From Pleurocapsa sp. FMAR1 (GTDB taxonomy: Bacteria > Cyanobacteriota > Cyanobacteriia > Cyanobacteriales > Xenococcaceae), in NCBI RefSeq assembly GCF_963665995.1, contig NZ_OY762512.1, positions 992,001 through 1,056,000 of the forward strand: a stretch of DNA of 64,000 bases. Direction: 5' to 3'. Shown here in pieces: positions 46,932 to 56,989 of the stretch. A program made the position numbers and the translations under genes. The notes under the pieces were generated by a model. That model did no database searches and was not told the origin of the DNA. It worked only from the letters and a program-made list of their open reading frames with translations. Every line of letters begins with the position of its first letter. The first letter of the stretch is position 1.

Positions 46932-48542
46932 CTACTTTAAATTACTTGGTATCCTAGGGCGATCGCCACAGGCTTGGGGATCAAACGCCGTTTGAATCGA
47001 GTAATCATAATCTAATTCAGGATGAAAGTAAGAGCTATAAATAAAGGCATACTTTAAAGATGCTGTAGGTGCGGTTTGAGTATCTTCTCCCATATGTCTA
47101 GCTAACAAACAAACCTGTTCATTAGGCTTTATTTGTTCGATAAATTCTGATTTAGCCCCATGGACAACGTATTTGTCTAAGGACAAAAACAATGGTCTGG
47201 CGTAGAAGCTACCGATTTTGACTAAGACTATGATTAGGAAAACAACATAGACTAATCCCATATATGTTGGCTGTAGCCATCGTCCTAAAAGCTGTCTATT
47301 TTTGGGCAAAGAAATTAGATAAAGGTTGAGAGATACCAAACAGATCATCCAGTACATAAAGTATCTCAGTTCATGAGATTGAGGAAAATTCAAAGGAACT
47401 ATAGAAATAACAAGTAGCGTCAAAAAAGCAACGATAGCCTCTCTAGATTTAGCCAAATTGCCTTGTTCAGTTTTTAATTGTGTAAAGTCAGTTCTGTTTC
47501 TATTAATTAACAGATATTTATTGAAAGTCATTTCTCTAAGCAGAAATCCTGCCAGCAGCAGTAAATTAAATACTACATAAGCTCCAAAGAAGCCTCCACG
47601 CCGATTTCTTTCAGGAAAATCGCTCCATTGATCTGGTTTCCAAAAATAAGGCGCATTTATTTCTAGTACTGAAGTAATCCAGTTTATTTGACGATTGCTT
47701 TCTTCAAAAGCTTCTGGATCTAGCTTATGGTTTAGTACAATTCCCGCTACCTGAATTTTGATGGGATAAAGAGGATTAGCGTAGACAACTGTGTTTTTGA
47801 CTGGACTCGCATAAATAATTACGATCGCCAGTAAAGTAACTAGCAGAGTTTTGACTATTTGTTTGGCTGCTGGTTTTTGTTGCCAATAAAGCCAAGCAAG
47901 TCTAGAAATGGTAAAAATTAAAATAAATAAAACTAAAGGCTGTAGCTGAGTTTTAGTATTAACAGCGATCGCCGCACCGATAAAGGCAATCAGTAATTCT
48001 TGGAAATTTGGTAATTGCTTATTTTTATAAAAGCTATAGGTCATCATTACCAAAATAGATGTACCAACATTCCCAAATAAATCCACATAGCTAGTGGTAG
48101 CGTTAGTCAAAACTAAAGGAATCGACAATAAAGCGATCGCCGATAAATAAAAAGGAACTTTAAAATAAACTCTAAGAAAAAAGAAATAGCCAATAATACT
48201 CAAAAAACCAACTAAGTTAGTTGATTGAATTCGTCCTGTGATTTTCCAAAAGAAACCTTGCAAAAAGTGCGCCAACAAAGGAAAACCATCAAATCGCGGT
48301 TCAAACCATTTTTCATCTCCCAGAAACATTTCTCTAGGCAAAATGCCCCAAATTCTGCCAGCAAAAGGTAAATGATACCAGCCAGGATCGTAGTTGTTAT
48401 CAATATCAATGATTGCCTTGAGGAAAAGAGAAATAACTAAGGGTATAACAACTAAATATAAGATTGTCTCTATTCCTATACTTGCTACTTTTTCTAGCTT
48501 GTATGACTTTGATTGTTCTTTTTTACTAACTAAATTCAACAT
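46932..48542 (-). CDS. Polytopic membrane protein, GT-C-like, paralog 3 of 3
   Basis: 536 residues, the longest of the three. Loop 1 reads IDIDNNYDPGWYHLPFAGRI; ASPVKNTVVYANPLYPIKIQ, FFGAYVVFNLLLLAGFLLRE and FPQSHELRYFMYWMICLVSL align with paralogs 1 and 2. It ends with VCLLARHMGEDTQTAPTASL and YSSYFHPELDYDYSIQ. It lies 22 bases before paralog 2, so the two are probably co-transcribed. Confidence 0.72.
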   Translation of the reverse strand: MLNLVSKKEQSKSYKLEKVASIGIETILYLVVIPLVISLFLKAIIDIDNNYDPGWYHLPFAGRIWGILPREMFLGDEKWFEPRFDGFPLLAHFLQGFFWKITGRIQSTNLVGFLSIIGYFFFLRVYFKVPFYLSAIALLSIPLVLTNATTSYVDLFGNVGTSILVMMTYSFYKNKQLPNFQELLIAFIGAAIAVNTKTQLQPLVLFILIFTISRLAWLYWQQKPAAKQIVKTLLVTLLAIVIIYASPVKNTVVYANPLYPIKIQVAGIVLNHKLDPEAFEESNRQINWITSVLEINAPYFWKPDQWSDFPERNRRGGFFGAYVVFNLLLLAGFLLREMTFNKYLLINRNRTDFTQLKTEQGNLAKSREAIVAFLTLLVISIVPLNFPQSHELRYFMYWMICLVSLNLYLISLPKNRQLLGRWLQPTYMGLVYVVFLIIVLVKIGSFYARPLFLSLDKYVVHGAKSEFIEQIKPNEQVCLLARHMGEDTQTAPTASLKYAFIYSSYFHPELDYDYSIQTAFDPQACGDRPRIPSNLK

Positions 48543-48657
48543 CGGTAATGATTTTAAGGGATGAGGGATAAAGGATGAGCATGAGGAACAATCGCCCCAC
48601 TAGTATTCATATCATCTATAACTGAAAGAATTTATGTGCAATATTGCTGATAATTGA

Positions 48658-48746
48658 TAATTGACGAGCGACCCCCTAAAGGGTTCAGCAGTTCCTTCAA
48701 GTCGGGAAACCCGCCCAACGGACTGGCTTGGGAAGGCGCGAGTTTG
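48658..48746. repeat. Dispersed palindromic repeat between the membrane paralogs and the UPF0104 gene
   Basis: GACCCCCTAAAGGGT at about 48669 matches the element at 8195-8446. TTCAAGTCGGGAAACCCGCC follows, a looser relative of the GGGGGAAACCCCC core. A plus-strand open frame crosses the repeat, but its protein looks artificial. Confidence 0.65.
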
Positions 48747-48754
48747 ATAATTGA

Positions 48755-49759
48755 TTATTGGTTTTCCTTTGGTGTAAATAGAGCAAATCGCTCAACTAAA
48801 GCAACCACTGCAAACACGGCTAAGACAATTACTACCGCAACGATGTAAAGAAATCTTTGCATCAGAGAAAATTGAACTGCCATAGCGTCTGGTACATCAA
48901 ATAGTCTTAATAAACCAATCCAGCTAAATTCCATTAGTCCCAAATTAGCTGGGGTAAAGCTGAGTAGCATTGCCAACTGCACAATGGGGGAAACAAACGC
49001 TACTGCCCAAAGCTTAATTTTAAAGCCTCCTGCGATCGCAATAAAAATTCCCCTAACAATCCAGACAATATAGCGAACTACCGAAATCCAATAAAGATAG
49101 AGGGTAAAGTCTTTGCCTAAAACAGAATCTTTTTCTGTTTCTACAGCAGGCTGGTTAGCAGCTTTGGCTTTGCCTGGCTTAAGTTTTTTAACCCAAGTCA
49201 AAGCCTTAATCACAAAAGTTATTAGGCGACGATGCCATCTATTGATCGCAAAATGAACCGCAATAATAGTGGCAATCCACATCCAAACCGCTACAGATAA
49301 AGAGATGTATTTGAGAACAAAAAGAATTGCAGCGGGAAAAAGCAAGAAAGGAATTAAAAAATTAAAAAATTGATCGTAAACAACTAATAAAAAACCCTTA
49401 GAAATTGAACTAACTTTATGAACTCTTAAAGCTAGGTTTTGTACCATCACCATGCCCAGATATTGAGGCATAAACTGCATGGTCAATGAACCTAAAGTTG
49501 TGTAAAAAAAATAAAACTTTAGAGGCTGTTTGCTTTCAGGAGTAAGCTTTTGGGTAACAAGACCCCATTTATATGCCGATAAAAAAGTATGTACGATTAA
49601 TGCCGTAATTGCCAGTCCAGCATAAAGAGGATTTAAGCTGTAAAAAGTATTAACAACTTCCTCTACATCTACATTGGTAAAGCGCAGAATCAACCAGATT
49701 AAGAAAAATCCTAGACCCAGCGATAAGATACTAGATATAACGTTTTTCTTAGTTAACAT
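48755..49759 (-). CDS. UPF0104 / LPG-synthase N-terminal-like membrane protein
   Basis: 334 residues with eight or nine membrane segments. It resembles the flippase/transmembrane domain of lysylphosphatidylglycerol synthase (UPF0104, AglD-like): LNPLYAGLAITALIVHTFLS, KFYFFYTTLGSLTMQFMPQY, LLVVYDQFFNFLIPFLLF and the conserved SFTPANLGLMEFSWIGLL. It sits among glycosyltransferases and may move or protect a glycolipid across the membrane. The last ~15 residues abut the repeat at 48658-48746. Confidence 0.82.
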   Translation of the reverse strand: MLTKKNVISSILSLGLGFFLIWLILRFTNVDVEEVVNTFYSLNPLYAGLAITALIVHTFLSAYKWGLVTQKLTPESKQPLKFYFFYTTLGSLTMQFMPQYLGMVMVQNLALRVHKVSSISKGFLLVVYDQFFNFLIPFLLFPAAILFVLKYISLSVAVWMWIATIIAVHFAINRWHRRLITFVIKALTWVKKLKPGKAKAANQPAVETEKDSVLGKDFTLYLYWISVVRYIVWIVRGIFIAIAGGFKIKLWAVAFVSPIVQLAMLLSFTPANLGLMEFSWIGLLRLFDVPDAMAVQFSLMQRFLYIVAVVIVLAVFAVVALVERFALFTPKENQ

Positions 49760-49828
49760 TTGTCTTTTATTAGTTAATATTTGGCTATTGACAAAAACTG
49801 CACTGCGATTAAATTAAACACTCAAATA

Positions 49829-50791
49829 TTACTTTAACTTAGAATCAAGACCGCTTTGAGCAACGGCTATATCGTATCCCCATTTAGCTTCTAAGTCTAA
49901 GCCAGTTAGTGCCGATATCTTGGCAACCTCTGGCTGATATTGCTGCATTAATTTAAGTTTGATTGCTTCAGGCATACTAGCTTTGGGTGCTTGATGCCAA
50001 AAGAACCTTTCGACGATATTATCCCGTATAAAATCATTAAATTCTTGAGAAAGCAGGTTTTTGGAAATGTTTTTAACCAGAGGATTATTAACTAAATTGT
50101 TGATTGCCTGAAACTTAACTTCTTTGTTGACATTAACTGCACCATATTCGGGAGTAAAGCTGGGATTTACGCCGAGAAATTCTAAAATTTCTCGATAGAT
50201 ACGCTCATTTTCTGACTTAAATTCCTCAAAAATTACTATTTTGATTTGCTCTGGTTTAAAGCGATCGCAATATCTTTTTACCTGCTGATAATATTTAACT
50301 CTTTGATCGTAGTAAAGATAGCTAGGGCTGGTAACTCTAGGACTAGGATACTTTTCCTGTTTACGCTCTTCTTCCTTTGCCAAAGCGGTCAGAAAGTCTG
50401 GCTCGTTTTCTTCTGTAAACTTGACGTAGTGGCTGTGAAGAGAATAAAGATATTTAGCTGGTTCACGCAGAATAATAATTATTCTAGCATCGGGATTAAA
50501 ATTGTGAATCTTCTCTGCTGCTACCTGAGAATAGAGATAGTTAGTCGAAGATTCCCCGACAATTTTCGCTTCGTCTGTCCGTGCAAAAAGCTGTAGATAA
50601 GCCGACTCACTTCTAAAGTCAAAAAAACGCCGTTTGCCATAAAAGCGATCGCTTTCTAAATGAAAGTCAGAGCAAAAAAAATGTGGCTCTTTGATACTCG
50701 ACATAAAGATCTCAGGATGCTGTCCTAAAAACTGATGTAAAGCCGTTGTACCAGATTTTGGTTGACCGACGATAAATAAATTAGGCTTCAT
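49829..50791 (-). CDS. PAPS-dependent sulfotransferase
   Basis: 320 residues from the ATG at 50791; the longer open frame would overlap the upstream glycosyltransferase and its extension looks unlike protein. The 5'-phosphosulfate loop FIVGQPKSGTTALHQFL is at the N-terminus. The 3'-phosphate-binding RIIIILREPAKYLYSLHSHY follows near residue 95. It would transfer sulfate from PAPS to a sugar or lipid, presumably the glycan made by this cluster. It lies 29 bases after the GT2 gene. Confidence 0.88.
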   Translation of the reverse strand: MKPNLFIVGQPKSGTTALHQFLGQHPEIFMSSIKEPHFFCSDFHLESDRFYGKRRFFDFRSESAYLQLFARTDEAKIVGESSTNYLYSQVAAEKIHNFNPDARIIIILREPAKYLYSLHSHYVKFTEENEPDFLTALAKEEERKQEKYPSPRVTSPSYLYYDQRVKYYQQVKRYCDRFKPEQIKIVIFEEFKSENERIYREILEFLGVNPSFTPEYGAVNVNKEVKFQAINNLVNNPLVKNISKNLLSQEFNDFIRDNIVERFFWHQAPKASMPEAIKLKLMQQYQPEVAKISALTGLDLEAKWGYDIAVAQSGLDSKLK

Positions 50792-50820
50792 GGATTTTGA
50801 CAAGTTATGAGTAGAAAAGC

Positions 50821-51762
50821 TTATGTTTGGGTCTGTAGTTTCGCTTTCAGTCTGGCAGATACTCGCTCTTGAATCCGAGAATCTTGCCAATATCTGCGCC
50901 ATCCCAGAGGACCTAATAAAACAAAATCAGTAGCTAGCTTAAATAGCTGAGTCGATTCACCATGAACCATTGCTGCTAAGGTAGTGTTGACCTCTGTGGA
51001 GAAGAAGGCTACTTTGGCAACTTGACTGGCTGATTGTGACTGAAGATATTTGTCTACTACCGAGCGCATCTGTTGACGAAACTCGGCTACGCTAGAGCTT
51101 CGACGAATGGTTTGAGAATCACCATGTACCCTAAAAGCTGCTAGAGGTTGAGAAATATGGTAAGTTTCTCCCGCTGAAGCAAGCTTGAGCCAAAAGTCCC
51201 AGTCGGCGGTATACCAAAGCTCGTTATTTAGTCCACCTAAATCAAGAGCAGCTTGGCGATTAAAGACGGGAGAAGGGATGGCAATAAAGTTTTGAATTAC
51301 CAGCTTCAGGATCATTTCTTGAGCAGATACTACTTGGCTATCTTTGAGGGGACATTGCCAAAGACCCAGGGGTTTACCTTCTCGATCGATAAATATTGAG
51401 TCATGGAGGTAAAGACTGGCTTGGGGATAAGTGGCGATCGCTTTTTTAATAGCGTTCAAACGTCCTTGCAGCCAAAGATCATCCTGATGCAGAAAACAGG
51501 CATATTTTCCTCTGGCTACAGAAAGAGCATGGTTAGTATTAACTACCCAGTTACCCTGTCTGGCCTTAGTAATCAGCTTGATATTGAGCTTATCCTTGAA
51601 GCTCTCAACAATATCTAAGGTATTGTCTGTCGAGCCATCATCAATAACAACACATTCTAGTTCAGGATCTTGCTGCATCAATATAGAATCAAGTGCTGCT
51701 GCTAAATACTTACTACCGTTGTAGGTAGGAACAATTACCGATAACCAAGGCTCTTGAATCAT
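50821..51762 (-). CDS. Family 2 glycosyltransferase
   Basis: 313 residues. GT-A fold: LSVIVPTYNGSKYLAAALDS, VVIDDGSTDNTLDIV and the metal-binding CFLHQDDLWLQGRL, then YTADWDFWLKLASAGETYH as the ED-type acceptor segment. No membrane helices are predicted. It overlaps the upstream GT2 gene by 4 bases, showing coupling. Confidence 0.92.
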   Translation of the reverse strand: MIQEPWLSVIVPTYNGSKYLAAALDSILMQQDPELECVVIDDGSTDNTLDIVESFKDKLNIKLITKARQGNWVVNTNHALSVARGKYACFLHQDDLWLQGRLNAIKKAIATYPQASLYLHDSIFIDREGKPLGLWQCPLKDSQVVSAQEMILKLVIQNFIAIPSPVFNRQAALDLGGLNNELWYTADWDFWLKLASAGETYHISQPLAAFRVHGDSQTIRRSSSVAEFRQQMRSVVDKYLQSQSASQVAKVAFFSTEVNTTLAAMVHGESTQLFKLATDFVLLGPLGWRRYWQDSRIQERVSARLKAKLQTQT

Positions 51763-52946
51763 CGTTTTAATCCTAAAATGCTTAAGAAAAAGCTAGAGAA
51801 GATTGTTTGGATACCCAAAGCTAAACAGGTTACCCCAGGAATGATAATAGGCATGGTTTCAGTGGGGTTTAGTGAACCAAAATTATTTTCTCCCCAAATA
51901 CCAAAGGCATATACTGAGGCTGCTGTACCTATTAAAAAGAGAGCGCAACCAGCGATCAAACCTGTTTCAAGGTTGAGGTATTTTAACAGTCTGTTTAAGC
52001 GTCTATCTTCAGGTAATAGTCCTTCACTAATGCCAAATACTTTAGTAAACAAAGCAAACGTGACAATTTGAAAACCAATAGTCATTGCCGTGGAGGAATA
52101 TAGCAGGCTATGCACTTTGGGACTTGGCAAAAGGGATAGAGTTGCTAGCAAACCACCCAAAATCAAAAAGATACCAGGATAGAAAAACAACCAGCGAGGG
52201 CTATACATTAATAAGAAACGTAGATGTCTCCAACCATCCCGCCAAGTATTAAGGTGAGGAGGGCGACTACGACCATCGGGTGATAGAGTAGTAGGCACTT
52301 CGGCAATCTGCATTTTATAGAGAGTAGCTTTGACAACCATCTCGCTGGCAAATTCCATGCCTGTAGTTTGCAAATCTAAATTAGTAATTGCATCCTTGCG
52401 AAAACCTCTTAAACCACAGTGGAAGTCGTCACAGGGACTATTAAACAAAAGCTTACCAATACCAGTTAAGACGGGATTTCCTAAATAGCGGTGAAGAAAA
52501 GGCATTGCGCCTGATTCGATACCACCTTTAAAGCGGTTACCCATTACTAGGTCATAACCATTACGTAACTTTTTGACAAAAGGATTGAGATTGCTAAAGT
52601 CATAGCTATCGTCGGCATCACCCATAATGATGTACTTACCTTTAGCCGCTTCAATGCCACCTTTGAGCGCGCTACCATATCCTTTTGTAGGGATATTAAC
52701 TACTCTGGCATTAAGTCTTCTGGCAATTTCTTGAGAGCCATCGTCGCTACCGTTGTCAGCGATAATTACTTCTCCTGCAAGGTCGTTTTCAGCAATAAAA
52801 CGCTGAGCTTTTTTAATGCAAGTTTCTAGGGTTTCTGCTTCATTCAAGCAGGGCATAATAATGGAAACTTCGATCGCATTGGCTTGCTCAATACGATTTA
52901 TACGTCCACTAACTGGTGTTTCTCTTGTGCTTACGTTACCCAACAT
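51759..52946 (-). CDS. Family 2 glycosyltransferase with C-terminal membrane helices (DPM/GtrB-like)
   Basis: 395 residues. The GT2 domain has VSIIMPCLNEAETLETCIKK, IADNGSDDGSQEIARRLNAR, YIIMGDADDSYDF and GNRFKGGIESGAM. CDDFHCGLRGFRKDA follows. About four membrane segments lie from residue ~255 on. Such enzymes load a sugar onto polyprenyl phosphate, providing substrate for GT-C enzymes, which fits the three downstream paralogs. It is the first gene of the minus-strand cluster. Confidence 0.9.
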   Translation of the reverse strand: MLGNVSTRETPVSGRINRIEQANAIEVSIIMPCLNEAETLETCIKKAQRFIAENDLAGEVIIADNGSDDGSQEIARRLNARVVNIPTKGYGSALKGGIEAAKGKYIIMGDADDSYDFSNLNPFVKKLRNGYDLVMGNRFKGGIESGAMPFLHRYLGNPVLTGIGKLLFNSPCDDFHCGLRGFRKDAITNLDLQTTGMEFASEMVVKATLYKMQIAEVPTTLSPDGRSRPPHLNTWRDGWRHLRFLLMYSPRWLFFYPGIFLILGGLLATLSLLPSPKVHSLLYSSTAMTIGFQIVTFALFTKVFGISEGLLPEDRRLNRLLKYLNLETGLIAGCALFLIGTAASVYAFGIWGENNFGSLNPTETMPIIIPGVTCLALGIQTIFSSFFLSILGLKR

Positions 52947-53740
52947 GATTAATCCCCTTGGTGATAATTATTAAAAAATCTTAGACTGAACTGACAATTT
53001 CCCTGGTAAATACTCGTTGTTTCAATGCACTTGATTTAATAGCTAAACTCAAAAAAATAAAATATGAGATAACTAGTAAATACAAAAAAGTAATTAATTG
53101 AAGTATTTGTTTGCAAAGGCTTGTTAGACAAGGTTTGTAGTAAACAATAGAGTTTGTTATAAAATCAGTACAGTTTATATCTAATTAGAATAAGAGCTAA
53201 TCTAATCAAGACTTTTACATTTGCCCAGGTCAAAATGCTTTTATCAATGAGATTCATTGTCATTTTGGTAAAAAGGTTTTTCAACACAAAAAGTAAAAAA
53301 ATCGGGTAATGAATAAGTTTGAGATAGTAATTAAGCTTCTCTTAATAAAGTACCTAATTAGTGTAAAAGTCTGGTGAATGAAATTTAAGTTAATTTGCGG
53401 TAATGATTGAGATTAAATCAGTCTATAAACTGGAGCAAATTTTTTCTTCTGCTCTTTTTGACAGTTGTAGATCTACCCAAAGGAAATAAAAGAGAATCTG
53501 GACGTTGCTATAAAAAATATAGTTGTGTACACAGGCAATGTAGATTAGAAAAATTGAGCAATAAAATATAAAATATGATGATTCTGATTTAGAGATATGT
53601 TTAGCATTGGCGCATTAATAAGCAATAAAACTGAACTACCTGTTGATAGTTGATGTTTAACTCACCTCTTACTAAATCTACCCAATCGACTAGGCATAGA
53701 TTTTAATCAATAACTAACTATTGAGCAACAACATTCTTCA
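52947..53740. promoter_or_regulatory. Divergent control region between the glycan cluster and the UPF0182 gene
   Basis: About 790 AT-rich bases, gene-free as far as I can see. One nested inverted repeat, CAAAATG ... CATTTTG with an AATGA/TCATT inner stem, lies at about 53231-53267. It must hold promoters for both directions; no binding site can be named. Confidence 0.45.
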
Positions 53741-56473
53741 ATGCAATTTAAGCAAAAGATAATCGTCACGCTGATATTTATAGCGATCGCAATTCTTACC
53801 TTAGTTTCTACCGCAGTCCACTTATTAACCGAGTCTTGGTGGTTTGCAGCAGTAGGTTTTGAGTCGATTTTTTGGCAGCGTATTATTTGGCAAGTAGCTA
53901 TTTGGCTAGTCACTTTTACGGTTTTTGTAGGGTTTTTAGGCTTTAATTATTGGCTAGCGTTGAAATTTACAGGCGATCGCAGGTTTAGATTTCTAGAATC
54001 TAATGAATTTGAACCTTATACAGCCAAGATTGCTAACTACACCGCCACGCTGCTTATTTTCTTAACTTCTCTAACTATTGCTAATCTTAGCGCAGCATAT
54101 TGGGAACAGATTCTGCAATTTTTCCATGCCTCTAAGTTTAATCGTCTCGATCCAATCTACCAAAAAGATATTGGCTTCTATTTATTCCGTTTACCTCTTT
54201 TAGACAATTTAGAAAATTGCTTTCTTACCCTGTTGATTTCAGGCTCAATCTTAGCAGCCTTAGTTTATGTATTTAAAGGAACTATTCGCTTTGATTGGCA
54301 ATGGAAAAGCTTAATCGTTGAGGACAATTGGCAAAAGCTCTTAACTAAACCAATCAAGGTTCATCTGAGTTTTTTACTGGCAGCGATCGCTCTTGATATT
54401 GCCGTTGATTTTTGGCTAGAGCGTTATGAACTACTCTATTCTTCTCAAGGCGTAGTTTGGGGTGCAGACTATACCAGTACCCATGCTCGCTTGCTGGCAT
54501 TTTGGGTGATGATTATCGCTTCGGTGTTATTAGGGCTATGGTTAATTATTTCTACCTGGTCTGATAAACTCCAACTTCCCGTATACGGTATTGGTATATA
54601 CGCCGTAGTTCTAATTCTTTTTAATGGGATCTATCCTGAGTTGCAGCAGCGTTTTGTGGTCGAACCCAACGAATTAGCCAAGGAGATGCCCTATATTAAG
54701 CATAATATTGAGTTTACGCGCTCGGCTTATGACTTAGACAAGATCGATACAAAAGATTACCAACTAAATTTAGCAGGCAACTCTAATCCTAATGTTCAGC
54801 AAGAAAACCAAGCCACCATTGATAATATTCCCCTGTGGGACTATCGCCCCTTACTAACTACCTACAGACAGCTACAGGAAATCCGTTTTTACTATAGATT
54901 CCTTGATGTTGATGTCGATCGCTACACCCTCAATGGCGATTATCGTCAGATAATGCTTTCTCCTAGAGAATTTGATTATAGTCAAGTTCCCTCCTCTGCC
55001 AAAACTTGGGTCAATCGCCGACTCAAGTATACTCATGGTTATGGCTTAGTCATGAACCCCGTCAATGAAGTCACTACCGATGGTCTGCCAGTCTTATTTG
55101 TCAAAAACATTCCTCCCGTCTCCCAAACAGATTTAGCAATTAAAGAGCCAGGTATTTACTATGGTGAGTTGACTCAAGACTATATCTATACGGGAATGAA
55201 CACCGCCGAGTTTGACTATCCCCGTGGAGATGAAAATGCCTTTACAAAATACGATGGTGTAGGTGGTGTCCCCATTGGTAATTGGTTACGTAAGCTGGCA
55301 TACGCCTATGACCAAGGCAGTTTAAAAATTCTCATTTCTAATTACTTCACCCCAAATTCTCGCATCCACTATCACCGACAAATATCAGAGCGAGTGCGCC
55401 ATGTTGCTCCTTTTCTGCAATTCGACAATGACCCCTATATGGTGGTGGTAAACGGTAGACTCAATTGGATTATTGATGCCTATACTACAAGCGATCGCTA
55501 TCCCTATTCCGAGGCCGTGGCTCATGAACAAAAAACAGAATTAATCACCGATAAAAATATTAACTACGTTCGTAGTCCCGCTAAAGTAGTTGTGGATGCC
55601 AAAGATGGCACAATGCAGTTTTACGTTGTCGATGAAAACGAGCCTGTCTTAAACACCTACCGCAAGATATTTCCCAATCTATTTAAGGGCAAAGATACTA
55701 TTCCTCCAGAAATTCAGGCTCATTTTCGTTATCCCCAAGATTTATTTAAAGTTCAAGCTAGGATGTACTTGAGCTATCACATGGAAGATCCTCAAGTATT
55801 CTATAACCGTGAAGACGACTGGCGTTTTGCTACCGAACTTTATAATGATCAACAACAGCAGGTTGAACCTGATTATCTAATCATGAAGTTACCAGAAGAA
55901 ACTAAAGAAGAATTTTCCTTAGTTCTCCCTTTTACTCCCGTCAACCGCGATAATATGATCGCCTGGATGGCTGCTCGTTCGGATGGCGATAATTACGGCA
56001 AACTTAGCCTTTATGAATTTCCTAAACAAGAATTAGTATATGGTCCTTTTCAGATCGCAGCCAGAATCGATCAAGATCCTGAAATTGCCCAACAAATAAC
56101 CCTGTGGAGTCAAACAGGTTCTAGGGTAATTAGAGGAGATATTCTGGTCATTCCCATTGATGGTTCAATACTTTATGTCCAACCTTTATATCTTCGCGCT
56201 GCCAAAGGTCAGTTACCCGAACTCACCCGCATTATCGTCTCCTACGACAAACAAATCGTTATGACTCCCTCTCTAAGTCAATCTCTAGCTGCGGTATTTA
56301 AACAAGTCCCCACCCAATTAAATCCCTCCATAAATCCTGCTACAGTAGATCCTCCCCAGCAATCTGCATTAGAAATATATCAGCAAGCTCAACAAGCTTT
56401 ACAAGAAGGAAACTGGGTAGAATATGGACGCTATCAACAACAGCTACAGGATATTTTACAAAAATCAAATTGA
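53741..56473 (+). CDS. UPF0182 family membrane protein
   Basis: A 910-residue protein with seven N-terminal membrane helices (LLTESWWFAAVGFESIFWQR, GDRRFRFLESNEFE and the conserved LFRLPLLDNLENC-type stretch) and a large soluble domain from about residue 300. The domain contains IWDYRPL-like NIPLWDYRPLLTTYRQLQEI, RFYYRFLDVDVDRY and DNDPYMVVVNGRLNWIIDAYT. UPF0182 proteins are widespread and of unknown function; the soluble domain should face the periplasm. Length is normal. It stands alone. Confidence 0.92.
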   Translation: MQFKQKIIVTLIFIAIAILTLVSTAVHLLTESWWFAAVGFESIFWQRIIWQVAIWLVTFTVFVGFLGFNYWLALKFTGDRRFRFLESNEFEPYTAKIANYTATLLIFLTSLTIANLSAAYWEQILQFFHASKFNRLDPIYQKDIGFYLFRLPLLDNLENCFLTLLISGSILAALVYVFKGTIRFDWQWKSLIVEDNWQKLLTKPIKVHLSFLLAAIALDIAVDFWLERYELLYSSQGVVWGADYTSTHARLLAFWVMIIASVLLGLWLIISTWSDKLQLPVYGIGIYAVVLILFNGIYPELQQRFVVEPNELAKEMPYIKHNIEFTRSAYDLDKIDTKDYQLNLAGNSNPNVQQENQATIDNIPLWDYRPLLTTYRQLQEIRFYYRFLDVDVDRYTLNGDYRQIMLSPREFDYSQVPSSAKTWVNRRLKYTHGYGLVMNPVNEVTTDGLPVLFVKNIPPVSQTDLAIKEPGIYYGELTQDYIYTGMNTAEFDYPRGDENAFTKYDGVGGVPIGNWLRKLAYAYDQGSLKILISNYFTPNSRIHYHRQISERVRHVAPFLQFDNDPYMVVVNGRLNWIIDAYTTSDRYPYSEAVAHEQKTELITDKNINYVRSPAKVVVDAKDGTMQFYVVDENEPVLNTYRKIFPNLFKGKDTIPPEIQAHFRYPQDLFKVQARMYLSYHMEDPQVFYNREDDWRFATELYNDQQQQVEPDYLIMKLPEETKEEFSLVLPFTPVNRDNMIAWMAARSDGDNYGKLSLYEFPKQELVYGPFQIAARIDQDPEIAQQITLWSQTGSRVIRGDILVIPIDGSILYVQPLYLRAAKGQLPELTRIIVSYDKQIVMTPSLSQSLAAVFKQVPTQLNPSINPATVDPPQQSALEIYQQAQQALQEGNWVEYGRYQQQLQDILQKSN

Positions 56474-56480
56474 TTAAATA

Positions 56481-56597
56481 TTAACCAATATCTTCTGTTG
56501 GCAGACCAGCATCTCTTAAAATGCTTTTTAGGATGCCAACAGGCAAATCTTGATTACCGTCGTGAACAACATCATCAGGATGACTGCCATTGCTCCA
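56481..56597 (-). pseudogene. HicA-type toxin C-terminal remnant
   Basis: In a frame different from the overlapping acyltransferase fragment the minus strand reads WSNGSHPDDVVHDGNQDLPV and then GILKSILRDAGLPTEDIG before TAA. The HDGNQDLPVGxLKSILRDAGL pattern is the C-terminal half of HicA/YcfA mRNA interferases. The start with the catalytic region is missing and no hicB is seen, so it is not functional. Confidence 0.68.
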
Positions 56598-56989
56598 GAA
56601 AACAATCCCAGAGTACTTTGGGAAAAAATAAGTTTAGCGCGATCGATTAAAATCAAGACAATACACATATAGGGTAAATACCAAAGATGTGGTGATGGAG
56701 TCGAAAAAATGCAGCTTACAAAACTGTAATTTTCAGGACAAATTTGCCCAAGTCTCACAAAATTTAACAAACTGTAGGGGATAGTCCAGATAAGGCAGGG
56801 AACAATTAGCCTTTTTATTCTTTCTAAAGGCTTGTTCTGACGGTTAGATATAGTAGCAAAATAGGATGAAATAATAATAAAAAAGATTAATCCACCATAA
56901 GCAATCTCTCGTCCAGGTAAGTTTCCTGAATGAAACCAAACAATTCCTAAGGCACTAATAATCCTTAATGATTCAATGTCATTCCTCAT
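56528..56989 (-). pseudogene. Truncated acyltransferase family 3 protein fused out of frame into a hicA remnant
   Basis: 153 residues: MRNDIESLRIISALGIVWFH is the normal start of acyltransferase-3 membrane enzymes (with IVWFHSG carrying the His), followed by KRLIVPCLIWTIPYSLLNFV and HLWYLPYMCIVLILIDRA. The family is usually 330-380 residues with about ten helices. Here the chain stops after about four helices, and its last ~25 residues are read from hicA DNA in another frame. A deletion joined the two genes. Confidence 0.7.

Noticed and set aside
48654-48848. Plus-strand frame of 64 codons
   Set aside because: It is built from the dispersed repeat and the antisense of the UPF0104 gene end.
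53231-53267. Nested inverted repeat as a possible small RNA or riboswitch
   Set aside because: It is AT-rich and short, without conserved loop motifs that I can recognise.
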